The notes under the pieces are model-generated. The model was not told the origin of the DNA. It did not search any database and saw only the letters and a program-made list of their open reading frames with translations. Positions 11,513 to 22,648 of a stretch of 64,000 bases of DNA are shown piece after piece (the stretch's first letter is position 1; every line of letters begins with the position of its first letter). The translations under genes and the position numbers were made by a program. The stretch spans positions 73,181,754 to 73,245,753 of the forward strand of contig NC_081847.1 of assembly GCF_963259705.1 (NCBI RefSeq), given 5' to 3'. This DNA is from Myotis daubentonii (Eukaryota; Chordata; Mammalia; Chiroptera; Vespertilionidae).

Positions 11513-11690
11513 AAAACAGGTATCTCATTCGTTCAGCAAAAATATTAATTGTCAGACCACCTTTCTTTCCATTTGGGATCAAGTTGTTACTACTGAGGCC
11601 TTCTGTGGAGCAACTTACACTTCCTTTCAAATGCCTCTGTTCTTAGTCTAAATAAAATAACATCACTGGCAAGTATTAAAACTGCTGCAG

Positions 11691-14407
11691 ATCAGAAGCT
11701 TTTTATTTTGATGTAGTCCCATTTGTTTATTTTTCCTTTGTTTCTCTTGCCCCTAGGCGATGTATCAGTGAAAATTCTGCTTCATGAGGTGTATGATATT
11801 TTGCTATGTTTTCTTCTAGGATTTTTATGGTTTCATGACTAACATTTAAATATTTTATCTATTTTGAGTTTATTCTTGTGTTTGGTATAAGTTAGTGGCC
11901 TAGTTTCATTTTTTTGCATGTACCTGTCCAATTTTCCCAGCATCATTTATTGAAGAGACTGTCTTGACTCCATTGTATGCTCTTGCCTCCTTTGTCAAAT
12001 ATTAATTGAACATAATGGCTTGGGTCAGTTTCTGGGTTCTCTGCTCTGTTCCATTGATTTATATGCCTGTTCTTGTGTCAGTACCAGCCTGTTTTGATTA
12101 CAGTGGTTTTGTAGTGTAACTTCTTATCTGATACTAGGGGCCCGGTGCACGAAATTCGTGCACTGGGTGTGTGTGTGTGTGGGGGGAGTGTTCCTCAGCC
12201 CAGCCTGCCCCCTCTCACATACTGGGAGCCCTCAGGCGTTGACCCCCATCACCCTCCAATCGCAGGAACGCCCCCTTGCCCAGGCCTGACGCCTCTGACA
12301 GAGGCGTCAGGCCTGGGCAGGGGACCCTCATTTCCCCCCATCACTGGTTCTGCCCCCAGCCCAGGCCTGATGCCTCTGGCCCAGGCATCAGGCCTGGGCA
12401 GGGGACCCCCAGACCCCTCCGATTGCTGGCTCTGCCCTTGCCCAGGCCTGATGCCTCAGCCAGAGGCGTAGACCCCCATCACCCTCCGATCGCCTGATCG
12501 GCCCCTTGCCCAGGCCTGACACCTCAGCCAGAGGTGTCAGGCTTGGACAGGAGATCCCCATCTCCCCCTGATCACTGGCTCTGGCCCCCGCTCAGGCCTG
12601 AGGCCTCTGGCCCAGGAATCATGTCTGGGCAGGGGACCCCCATCTCCCTCTGATCGCTTGCTCCACCCCCCGCCCAAGCCTGATGCCTCCCAGGCCTGAT
12701 GCCTCAGCCAGAGGAGTTGACCCTCATCACCCTCCAATCACCAATCACCGGATCGGCCCCTTGACCAGGCCTGAGGCCTCCGGCAGAGGTGTCAGGCCTG
12801 GGCAGGGGACCCCCAGCTCCCCGCAGTTGCAGGCTCCGCCCCTCCCCAGGCCTAACGCCTCTGGCCTAGGCGTCCGGCCCGGGCAGTGTGGACCTGCAGT
12901 GGCAGCGGGGGGGTGCCGCGATCGCGCGGGCTCCGCCCCTGCCCCTGCAGGACGCCTCTGGCTGAGGCGTCTGGCCCAGGCAGCAGGGACCCGCAGCTGC
13001 AGCGGCCCGACGATCGTGAGCTTTGCTTTAGGCCCAGGCAAGGGACCCCTAGCTCCTAGGACTGCCAGCTTCAACCCTGCCCAGCTCCCATCGCTGGCTC
13101 CACCCCTACTTCCTGCTATCACTGGCCAGGGCGGAAAAGGCACCTGATTCTCTGATCATGGCTGGGGGGCAGGGCAAAGGCGGCAGCTCTTAGCTCCCCC
13201 CTGGGTTTCCGATCACTGTCAGTGGCAGGGGCTTCTTCCTGCTTTCCCTTTCGCCTCCCTGCATTGTGCCTACATATGCAAATTAACCGCCATCTTGTTG
13301 GCAGTTAACTGCCAATCTTAGTTGGCAGTTAATTTGCATATAGCCCTGATTAGCCAATGAAAAGGGTAGCGCCGTACGCCAATTACCATTTTTCTCTTTT
13401 ATTAGTGTTGATTGTGATACCTCCAACTTTGTTCTTTCTCAAGATTGCTGCAGCTATTCAGGGTCCTATTTTGGTTCCATATAAATTTTTGGAGTATTTG
13501 TTATACATCAAAAACTTATGCACAACAAAAGAAATCAGCATCAAAATTAAAAGGGAACCCACTGTATGGGAGAACATATTTGCCAATGATACATCTAATA
13601 AGGGGTTAATTTCCAAAATATATAAAGTACTCAAACAACAAAAGGAAGACAGTCCAATAAAAAAATGGGCAGTCGACCTTAATAGACACTTCTCCATCAA
13701 TAAATCAACAAGCAACAGTGCTGGCAAGGATGTGGAGAAAAAGGAGCTCTGATACACTGTTGGTGGGAATGCAGACTGATTCAACCACTATGGAAAACAG
13801 TGTGGAGTTTCCTCAAAAAATTAAATGGGAACTGCCATTTGACCCAGTGATCCCACTTCTAGGAATATATCCTAAGAAGCCCGAAACACTAATCAAAATG
13901 AATATATGCACCCCTATGTCCATAGCAGCGTTATTTACAATAGCTAAGCTCTGCAAACGGTACAAGTGCCCATCAGTAGATGAGTGGATAAAAAAGCTGT
14001 GGTAGGTACATTTACATAATGGAATACTATGCAGCTGTAAAAAAGAAGGAACTATTACCCTTTGAGAGCAACACGGAGGGACCTAGAGATTATTATGCTA
14101 AGCAAAATAAGCCAGTCAGAGAAAGACAAATATCACGTGGAATCTAGTGAACAAAATAAACTGACAAAATAGATCCAGACTCATGGAAGCATGCAACAGA
14201 CTGATGAATCTCAGAGGGAAGGGGGTGGGGGAGAGATTAACCAAAGAACTTAAGTGAATATAGGCATAAACATGAGCATAGACAATAGGGTGGTAATGGC
14301 CTGGGACGGGGGACAGGAGAGGGAAAAAGGGGCGAGAAGGGGAGACATCTGTAATACTTTCAACAATAAAGATTTTTTAAGAAGACAGCCCCTCCCTCAA
14401 AAAGAAA
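11691..14407 (+). mobile_element. 5'-inverted (twin-primed) L1, split by a Helitron
   Basis: Antisense L1 ORF2 sequence at 11691-12133 and 13412 to about 13503, then sense ORF2/3' UTR from about 13507 to 14407, ending CTTTCAACAATAAAG and an A-rich tail. The inverted and direct parts meet at adjacent L1 positions (the AAAGCTTCTG region), the signature of twin priming. A 13-bp duplication AAAACTGCTGCAG flanks it (11678-11690, 14408-14420). The sense part has broken ORF2 pieces (13718-14005) and no complete gene. Confidence 0.92.
12134..13411 (-). mobile_element. Non-autonomous Helitron (family A, 1,278 bp) inside the L1
   Basis: Minus strand: 5' TCAACACTAATAAAAGAGAA (from 13411) and 3' hairpin GTGCACGAATTTCGTGCAC then CGGGCCCCTAG. 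Removing it rejoins the L1 as ...TCTGATA|TTGTGATACC, the A^T site expected. About eight palindromic CAGGCCTGA...TCAGGCCTG minisatellite units lie inside (12270-12800). Open frames over them are artefacts. Confidence 0.93.
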
Positions 14408-14420
14408 AAAACTGCTGCAG

Positions 14421-15584
14421 AAAGTTACCCCATGTGACAACAGAGCCAATTACTGCTCACGATGCCGTGTGATCATGTGCTAGTCATTTGCCCACATTGT
14501 TTATGAGTGCTGACTCTTGGATTTGAATATGTGGACTATAGTTGTAGATATGTAATATTTATTTATGTCAGCAAAATTACTCCAGTGTTTTTTCCAACAT
14601 ATAGCCTATTCACTAAAATTTGTTAAAAATAACAGTGAATTAATAACCAAAACAAATAAAAACCCCCAGTTAATTTAATTACAAGCAAATCTTGGTTAAA
14701 AGCATTTAAAAATGAACATGGTGTTAATTTTCACATATGGCACAGGGACCAGAAGTTTTGTCCATTACATCCAAAGTCCATTAAATTGAGGTCCTCAGAA
14801 TTGTTTACCTGTTAGAAGTCAGTAGTTTTAATAATATGATGCTTGCAAATACATTAATTTAAAATAGGTTGACTACATATTTACCAATTTGTAGGCACAT
14901 TAGATGGATCACCTATTATGTAGATGGTGTTACCGGATTTAGTTAATTGGCTTGCCTACGTTGGGTGGCTTCTTAAGTATTCTGCTTGTTGCCTGCAGTT
15001 TCTACTCTTGGTGCAGTACAACCAGAGTCAGAGAACCAAGGCATTGTATTAGTAGGAGACTCCTGTTGCCAGCCACCTGCCTCATCATTCAGCTTGCTTT
15101 TGCAAGGAGAACCTTTTCATCTCAGTCACATCTTGCTTTATGTATTCCCCCCCACAGACTGGTTCTGTATTTATCACAGCATTCTCTTTCTTTTAGGTTT
15201 CATAGAACGGGGAATTGAGGGTGAGAGAGGATTAAGAATAATTTTTTTTAAATCCAGAGCTTAAAAAATTCTTTGCAATTTCCATTAAACAGAAATCCGT
15301 AGGCCCTTAGGAAAGTGCAGGAGGTGCCAGCGTTAAACTGCTTTCAGGAGACAGAAATGACTATGGAACCCATCAGGATGCAGCATCCTCCTGGGTTGGC
15401 AGCAGGTGATTCAATGCAAGATGTGGAAGTTAGGTTTCAGGGTTGAAGGAAATTTGTGTCAGATTCAGAATCCGTTGTCTTTAGACAATAGGAGAAAACA
15501 CTTCGTAAAAATCCTGGGTTTTTATTTTACTTTAACAAAACAGAGTTGTAGAAATAGGGGGAAACCCCATCTTAAAAGTGCTAA
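14421..15584. other. Unique sequence, nothing recognised
   Basis: Two overlapping open frames at 14952-15264 have no recognisable domain or splice context. Confidence 0.5.
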
Positions 15585-16460
15585 TGTTAGTGGGGCCTGA
15601 GTGGCTCTGCCTCAGGCAGGCTTGTAGAGTGTGGGTTCTTGACTTTGTACAGGAAAAGATCTCACAACACAAGCGCAAGTAATTGTGAGAGTACGTTTAT
15701 TAAAGCTGGGGACAGTGAAACAAAGAGGGCCTAGGGTAGAAGCAATAGGAGGGAGCCTAGGTGGGGCTGCTTTGCTCTCTAGAAATGTTAGGAAAGAAAT
15801 GGGCCAAGGAGGGGCTGCTGTCAGCTCACTGGAAAGTCAGAAAAGGGGGCTTTTGGGACAGGTTCAGGGGCTTAACCTGGCATGAGCTGCTGCTGCCCAT
15901 TGCTCCCCTGGTTGCAAGTCTCGTGGGGCCCCTTAGAGTTTGGAGAAAGTAAAAAGTTCACCAGGGTGTGTTCCAGAGAGAGTGCACCCTTGGCTTGTCT
16001 TCAGGGGTTTTATTTGCTTCCCAAAGGTGGGGAATTTAGGGGAGATTACAGGGGAGGATCTCAATAGAATATTCCCCAGTTTTTCCAGGTGTGATCTCCA
16101 CTGATTGGTCAGTGCCAGGGGGTCATTAGTCATTACAGCTGGTCCTGGTGTCACCCCCCTAGTTTTGCTGCTTTTCTGGGCCTGAAGCTGAAATACAACT
16201 GAGGCCTACATGTTATCTCTTTGGAGGAAAGGTCACAGGGGTCTCAGCTGCATGGCAGCTGTATGTCAAGGAGGAAAGGCCATCCTGGGGGTGAGGTCTG
16301 GCACCAGTTTGCCTGTTACTAGGTCCCCCCGGGCTTTCCAACCCAGGTGAAGTGTATCTGGCTGTAAATTGCTCCGCCAATTTGTTCAGCTATCTGTCTT
16401 CAGTTTCCCCATTTGCCAAGGAATTTTCCTAGCTTCTTACTATCCTGTGCCTCATTAAGA
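15585..16460 (-). repeat. Probable endogenous retroviral solo LTR
   Basis: On the minus strand there is an AATAAA-type signal near 15700 followed by an R/U5-like stretch (CTTTTCCTGTACAAAGTCAAG) and a terminus ending CA at 15585. The U3-like part extends to about 16460. No retroviral coding sequence, and no convincing target duplication; the right boundary is approximate. Confidence 0.5.
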
Positions 16461-17297
16461 ATCCCACAGATGTAGTTGATAAAATGTTTTCATATTGTAC
16501 AGTGGTTTGCACTTAGGCTCTTCTGTTTCATGTAGAATAGAGTGCATAGCCTGGATGACAATAAATATGTCATTTTTCTTTCATTTATCCCAAAGTAAAA
16601 ACTCTGCTGAGTATTGTCTGTATTATGATTCTGTTGGTGTTTATTTTGTTTCCTGCTATCAGGTAGACTTTGTTCCTAACTGTAAATTGCCCCAAACAAT
16701 TTTGTTTTTACAATTCAGTATTCAAATTGAAAACTTATTGAAAGTAGATAAATAATTTAAACAGAATTATTTGCAGTTATATCACTAAAGGTTTTATCTG
16801 TGTTTATCATATGAGTAATTTATATATTTTCTTCTCTTGTTTGTAATATTATCTGAAGGGTTCATCCGTCTTGTGTAAATGTGCTCAAAAGGTCCACATG
16901 AATGATAGTTATATCAAGCTGTTTTAATTGCTTCCTTTTTACCCCATGGATGGATCAAATAAATCCATTCTCTGCTACAGCCTGCCCCCCACCCCACTTT
17001 TTTTCCCATATGGGCTTTCTTTTTTTAGACTGTTGTAATTTATCTACAGAATAGCTTTCTAACCTCTGCCCACATCTCTGTGTCCCAACTAGAACATCTC
17101 CAAATTCTGACTTTTTACCTTATTTTCATTTGCCTACAAGGCAGCTTCATGTAGTACTAAGAGAGTTGAATTGGAATCCAGGAAATGTACTTCTGAATAA
17201 CTTGTAAGCCTTTGGGCAACCAGGCAGCTTTCTTAGTTTCATTAATTTAAGATAAAAGGATTGCATTGCCTGAGCTTTAAGTTCCCTCCCTTCACTT
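16461..17297. other. Unique sequence, nothing recognised
   Basis: No gene or terminal repeat recognised. Confidence 0.5.
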
Positions 17298-17309
17298 TGT
17301 TGCAGTCTT

Positions 17310-17539
17310 TTTTTTTTTTTTTTTTTAAATATACTTTTATTGATTTCAAAGAGGAAGGGAGAGGGAGAGAGAGATAGAAACATCAATAAGAGAGAATCAT
17401 TGATTGGCTGCTTTTTGCACATCCCCTATTGGGGATAGAGCCCACAATCAAGGCATCTGCCCCTCACTGGAATCAAACCCAGGACCCTTCAGTCTGCAGG
17501 CCGACACGAGTCTATCCCCTGAACAAAACCGGCTAGGGC
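17310..17539 (-). repeat. Ves SINE with target-site duplication
   Basis: Poly-T on the left (A-tail in reverse), CAAAACCGGCTAGGGC head on the right. TGTTGCAGTCTT is duplicated at 17298-17309 and 17540-17551. Confidence 0.93.
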
Positions 17540-17551
17540 TGTTGCAGTCTT

Positions 17552-18260
17552 ACTATTCCTTCAAATTTAGCCCGTTCAGAATAGAACTCATCCATCTCCT
17601 CTCCCCAAAGATGGTTTTTGTCCCTATCCTACAAATGAAGAAACTGAGACCCAGGAAGATTGAATAAATTGTACAAATACTGCTACCTGAGTGAGTGTTC
17701 AGAACATACATATCTTCACTCCCAAATCTACAGGTTTTAATTTTTCTTCACAGCATTACTGGTGAGACCTGTTGAGTTTGAATGTGGAGTGTTATTTGTA
17801 AAACTTTTGGTCTTCCCACATATGGTTAGTTTTCATTTTCAGGGCTCTGATCCTTTAGTGCTGGACTGTCAGGAAATGTGATCATTTTTTATCTGGACAA
17901 GTTGTCTGGATTATGGTGTGTAGGGTCTAATGACAAAAAAAGTACAGTCAGGTTTTACTTTACAAGGTGATTATTTGAGAGCACTGATAGTAGTACCTGG
18001 TTACTTTCTTCTACTATCCTTAATAGTTATTCTTACCGAGCAAGTTGAATTTTATCACCAGATTAGGAGTTAAAATTATTTTCTCTGATTGAAAAGATGA
18101 ACTGGTAGTTAGAGTTGATATTTCTTCTGTATTATGCAAATGTGTCTCTTTCATTATTAAAATCAAATGTTTGGCTGAAGTAGCTCAAAGGTCTCATTTA
18201 CTTCTGATTCTGTGAATGCAGCAATGTTGAAATGTTTCTAGTCAATGGAGAACTTCCTTA
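17552..18260. other. Unique sequence, nothing recognised
   Basis: Possibly an old MIR trace near 17620-17700 (ACAAATGAAGAAACTGAGAC). No gene. Confidence 0.4.
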
Positions 18261-18268
18261 GTTTACAC

Positions 18269-18925
18269 CAAGCATGTCAAACTCTCGGCCTGCGAGCTGC
18301 ACAAGGCCCACAACGAATATTTTTGCGGCCCAGCCAATATAACGGTATGTAAGAAGCGTGATAGACCCTCCCTTCCCCTCCCGACAGATCTTTCAGAACG
18401 TTTAATAAAAATTTTGTAACTTAATTTTTACAATATTATCCTGTTATACATAATTATTAATAACAAACTACAATGCTCACTAATGACTGATTACTATAAT
18501 TTGTTGCATTCATTTCCCTTATGCGCCTTATGCGCAGGCACACCATCTCTCCACTAATACTAGCAGCGAATATTTTAGCAGCTGATTGCCACGTCATTAG
18601 TCTTGTACTGACTTGTTTGGTGTGCGCAACAGGAAATATTTTGCTTTCGGAGAACAAGAAAAATAGGTTTATTTGCGTTATGCATATTAATTTGTGCAGT
18701 TATTCAGTGTCTGGTAAATTAATGTTCAAGAAAACATATTAATTAAAATGTTCTATTATTTTAGGATAACGATTACTCATTTATTTCAGCCCTTTGTATT
18801 CAACATGTCTCTATTGAAATAAACCTACGTTTCTATGAAAATAGAAGCTTTTGTTTTTTTGTGGCCTACATAAACTTAAACCTTGTTTATTTGGCCCGTG
18901 TTAGCCTTTGAGTTTGACATGCTTG
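18269..18925. mobile_element. hAT-type non-autonomous DNA transposon (657 bp)
   Basis: TIRs CAAGCATGTCAAACTC and GAGTTTGACATGCTTG form a perfect inverted repeat, flanked by a perfect 8-bp duplication GTTTACAC (18261-18268, 18926-18933). The subterminal GCGGCC-rich part faces an AT-rich interior. No transposase is recognised; the 73-codon open frame inside is not conserved. Confidence 0.9.
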
Positions 18926-18933
18926 GTTTACAC

Positions 18934-19845
18934 CTTTATACTATCTCAGGCACAACAGATTCTAGTAAGGAATTATACAAACACAAGACGGAAGTCATTA
19001 GTAATTAGTTTAAGTAACCAGAGAAAATTCATTCAGTTAGTAAAAAGCATTGTTTTGCAGTTGACCAATAAGAAGTCTTTCAAAATGGGGTTTTCTAAAA
19101 CTTTTGATTCAGTAACAAGAGTTTACTAGAAGGTTATTATTACACTTACTGCTGACTATGCCTTATAGAGAAGGATTAAAATCACTACTCTTGATTTGCC
19201 TTTTGGCTTGCATCACCCACATATGGAGTATCACAGCTTTTATTATAATACATTAAATGTTTAAAACACTTGTTTTGAGGAGCAAAGTATATAAGTTAAT
19301 GGTGGTGGTGGTAGTGTACTTTCCAGCCAGCAAGAGAGCTGCCTTAGTTTGGAAGTTGACAGTACTATGCCTTCTCACTAGTAATGTTTGGCTGTTATTT
19401 CAATTTAGGCATCTACATTTTTGGAGAGAACAGTGTTTAGTCCAAACCTGATATATATCCCTTACACCAGTATGATCCTTCTCTTTTGACCCTCCCATTG
19501 ATAAATTTATTTGTAATATTAATATATTTAATTTATTGATTAAACTCTGTACTAGGAATTAGCTATATAGTAGTAGTCAAAATAGGTTCCCTCCAAAAAT
19601 ATAAATAAAAATTTAAAAAATAGAAAAAGCATTAACAACAAAAATAAACAAATAAATAAAAATAAATGAAAAAATTTAAAAAATTTTTAAAAAATACCCA
19701 AAATGATGAAAAAAAAAAAAAGGATAGGTCCCTATCCTCATGGTCCTCTTTGTCTTATAGATGTGAATGCTTTTGACATGTAGTTATGAGATTAAGGTGG
19801 TATGTTATCTCTAACCTGTAGTAGAGAGCATCAAAGATCAACCTA
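18934..19845. other. AT-rich sequence with A-rich low-complexity tract (about 19600-19725)
   Basis: The A-rich tract consists of AAATAAAT/AAATTTAAAA-type repeats. Otherwise nothing recognised. Confidence 0.5.
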
Positions 19846-19848
19846 TGC

Positions 19849-20062
19849 AGCTCATCCAGTGTGGCTCAGTGGTTGAGTGTCTACCCATGAGCCAGGAGGT
19901 CAGTGTTGGATTCTCAGTCAGGGCACAAGCCTGGGTTGCAGACTCAATCTTTAGTAGGGGGCGTGCAGGAGGGAGCCAATCAGTGATTCTCATCACTGGT
20001 GTTTCTATCCCTCTCTCCCTCTCCCTTCCTCTCTCTGAAATCAATAATAAAAAAACAACAAC
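19849..20062 (+). repeat. Ves SINE
   Basis: Head CATCCAGTGTGGCTCAGTGG, CTCTCCCTCTCCC body and AATCAATAATAAAA tail. The Helitron array begins just after it. Confidence 0.88.
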
Positions 20063-20074
20063 ATATATACTATA

Positions 20075-20772
20075 TCTATATATATAAGAGCCCAGCGATT
20101 GAACAGCAGAATGACCAGACCAGTCGATCAGTGGCTATGACATGCACTGACCACCAGGGGGCAGATGCTCAATGCAGGAGCTGCTCCCTGGTGGTCAATG
20201 CGCTCCCACAGTAGGAGCGCTGCTCAGCTGACCGGGATGAGCAGTTGCTCCTACAGCGGGAGCAGCCGCGAGCAGGCCCAGGGTGAGGTCGAGTCTCTGC
20301 ACCTATCAAATACCTGAGACAATCCAGGCTCTAGCCTGATCCCACCAGCTGATGCAGGCCCTCTAAGGTGTGTTCTAGAAAGAGCATGGGGAGCTGGCAT
20401 AGGTAGGTGGCAAGAGGGGATGTGACTGTGGACCCCCCAGGGAGGCTGTCCTGATGGCTGAGGATCCTGGGGCATGGCTGCCCTAAACATCCCTGATGGT
20501 GTCACCAACCTGGCATCACACATCAAGGACATTCACCGAGTGGCTTTGGGGTGCAAAGCTCTCCTCCAGGTTCCTCCAGGACACAGAACACGCTTTTACC
20601 CAAGACATTACCCCAAAATATCAGCTCAGACTAATTTCCTCATTCAGCAGCCACTCACAGGGCGGGTCCACAGCCATTCAGCTGACTGGGATGAGTGGCA
20701 CTCTCACAGTGGGCTGATCCCCGCAGGCCACGCCCCCCCACCAGTGCAGGAATCCGTGCACCGGGCCTCTAG
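20075..20772 (+). mobile_element. Helitron array, member 1
   Basis: Starts TCTATATATATAAGAGCCCA after host A; ends CCGTGCACCGGGCCTCTAG. The interior carries the inverted GACCACCAGGGGGCAG / CTGCTCCCTGGTGGTC pair. The following base is A rather than the usual T, and a (GT)n tract (20777-20809) separates it from the next element. Confidence 0.83.

Positions 20773-20776
<4 letters not shown>

Positions 20777-20809
<33 letters not shown>
20777..20809. repeat. (GT)n microsatellite between two Helitrons
   Basis: About 16 GT units. Confidence 0.95.
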
Positions 20810-20812
<3 letters not shown>

Positions 20813-20819
20813 AATAACA

Positions 20820-21453
20820 TCTATATATATATATAAAAGCCTAAGTGACCATCGCAACCAAACAGATAACCAAACAGGCTGTGTGAGGCTACTATGCTGG
20901 CAGGGGGGTTAGTGAGGGGCAACCAAATGACCAAACAGCAGGCTGCGTGGGGCAAACAGGCCCACAGGGGGGTTAGTGAGGGGCGACCAAACAACTGAGC
21001 AGCAGGCTGCATGGGGTGACCAGGCCGGCAGGGGGTGGGGCAGTGAGGGACAACCTGGCCAGCAGAGGGGGGCAGTGAGGGGTGACCAGGCCAGTAGGGG
21101 GGCAGTTGGGGGTGACCAGGCCAGCAGGGGGGGCAGTAAGGGGCTACCAGGCCTGTGGGGGGGCGGTTAGGGGTGACCAGGCCAGTGAGAGAGGCAGTTG
21201 GGGGTGAATAGGCCAGCAGGGGGGCAGTTGGGGGTGCCCAGGCTAGCAGGGGGGACAGTTAGAGGCAATTAGGCTGACAGGCAGGTGAGCAGTTAGGAGC
21301 CAGTGGTCCCGGATTGTGAGAGGGATCCCCAGGATCAGGCCTAAACAGGCAGTCGGACTTCCCCTGAGGGGTCCCGGATTGGAGAGGGTGCAGGCTGGGC
21401 TGAGGAGACCCCCCCCGCCCCCTGTGCATGAATTTCATGCACCGGGCCTCTAG
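20820..21453 (+). mobile_element. Helitron array, member 2
   Basis: Starts TCTATATATATATATAAAAG; ends GCATGAATTTCATGCACCGGGCCTCTAG (hairpin plus CTAG). The interior is a minisatellite of about 30-35 bp with core GGCCAGCAGGGGGGCAGTTGG (20975-21260). Confidence 0.88.
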
Positions 21454-21455
21454 TA

Positions 21456-22187
21456 TCCTATCAAATAATAGACAAAGATTGAAACTAACCGTACCTCCGC
21501 TACGCTTCCCATTGGCTAATCAGCGAGATATGCAAATTAACCGCCAACGAAGATGGCGGCTGGCAGCCACACAGCTGAAGCGAACAGGAGGTTTGCTTGC
21601 TCCAGTGATGGAGGAAGCCAAGGTTCCCCACCTGTCGTGGCCAGGCTCTGAGCTCCAAAAGCAACAAAGTTGAAATTATAGAAGCTAAACAAACCCCAGA
21701 TACCTGCTTTCAGCAGGCTGTGGCCTCGGAGCTGGAGCGGCAACAAAGTTTCAATTATAGAAGGTAAATAAACCCCAGAATAAAAAAAGGACAGGCTGGG
21801 AGCTTCAGTTGCCCACGGGCTTGGCCAGCCTGAAAACCCTCAGCCCCTCATCCAGACTGGCCAGGCATCCCAGTGGGGACCCCACCTTAAAGGGAGTGTG
21901 GCCAGCCTGAAAACAGTTATCAGCCCCTCATCCAGGCTGGCCAGGCACCCAAGTGGGGAGCCCCACCCTGAAGGGGGTGCGGGCAGCCTGAAAACAGCCA
22001 TCAGCCCCTCATCCAGGCTGGCCAGGCACCCCAGTGGGGACCCCCACCCTGAAGGGGGTGTGACCAGCTGCAAACAACCATCAGCCCCTCACCCAGGCTG
22101 GCCAGGCACTCAAGCGGGACCCCCACCCTGATCCAGAGCACCCTTCAGGGCAAACCAGCCGGCCCTCACCCGTGCACCAGGCCTTTA
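21456..22187 (+). mobile_element. Helitron array, member 3 (family B)
   Basis: Starts TCCTATCAAATAATAGAC only two bases (TA) after the previous element's CTAG. The 5' body has CATTGGCTAATCAG as in families A/B. It ends CCGTGCACCAGGCCTTTA, joined directly to the TC of the next element. Contains three near-identical tandem copies of a unit of about 70-75 bp (21895-22115, core TCATCCAGGCTGGCCAGGCA). Confidence 0.87.
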
Positions 22188-22648
22188 TCCTATATAGTAA
22201 AAGGGTAATATGCAAACTGATCCTAACAGCAGAAAGACTGGGAATGACTGGTCACTATGACACACACTGACCACCAGGAGGCAGACGCTCAATGCAGGAG
22301 CTGCCCTCTGGTGGTCGGTGAGCTCCCACATGGGGGAGCTCTGCTCAGCCACAAGCCAGGCTGATGGCTGCCACTACAGCGGTGGTGGCGGGAGCCTCTC
22401 CTGCCTCCTCAGCAGCACTAAGGATGTCCGACTGCAGCTTAGGTCTGCTCCCTGCTGGTAAGTAGACATCCCCCGAGGGCTGCCGGGCTGCCAGAGGGAT
22501 GTCTGACTGCCAGCTTGGGCCCGATCCCCCAGGGAGTGGGCCTAAGCCAGCTGGTGGACATCGTCCAAGGGGTCCCAGACTGCAAGAGGGCATAGACCGG
22601 GCTGAGGGACCCCTCCGAGTGCACAAATTTTTGTGCACCGGCCTCTAG
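22188..22648 (+). mobile_element. Helitron array, member 4 (family C termini, different interior)
   Basis: Starts TCCTATATAGTAAAAGGG and ends with hairpin GTGCACAAATTTTTGTGCAC then CGGCCTCTAG. Both ends match 711-1184 and 41171-41850, but the interior is a family D-like body with the GACCACCAGGAGGCAG inverted motif instead of the minisatellite. Confidence 0.87.

Noticed and set aside
13357..14005. Intact L1 ORF2 piece
   Set aside because: Frames are broken and represent only the 3' part of ORF2 in a 5'-inverted, truncated copy.
20777..21260. CRISPR array (evenly spaced repeats)
   Set aside because: Repeats are imperfect, contiguous and inside a Helitron in a mammalian genome.
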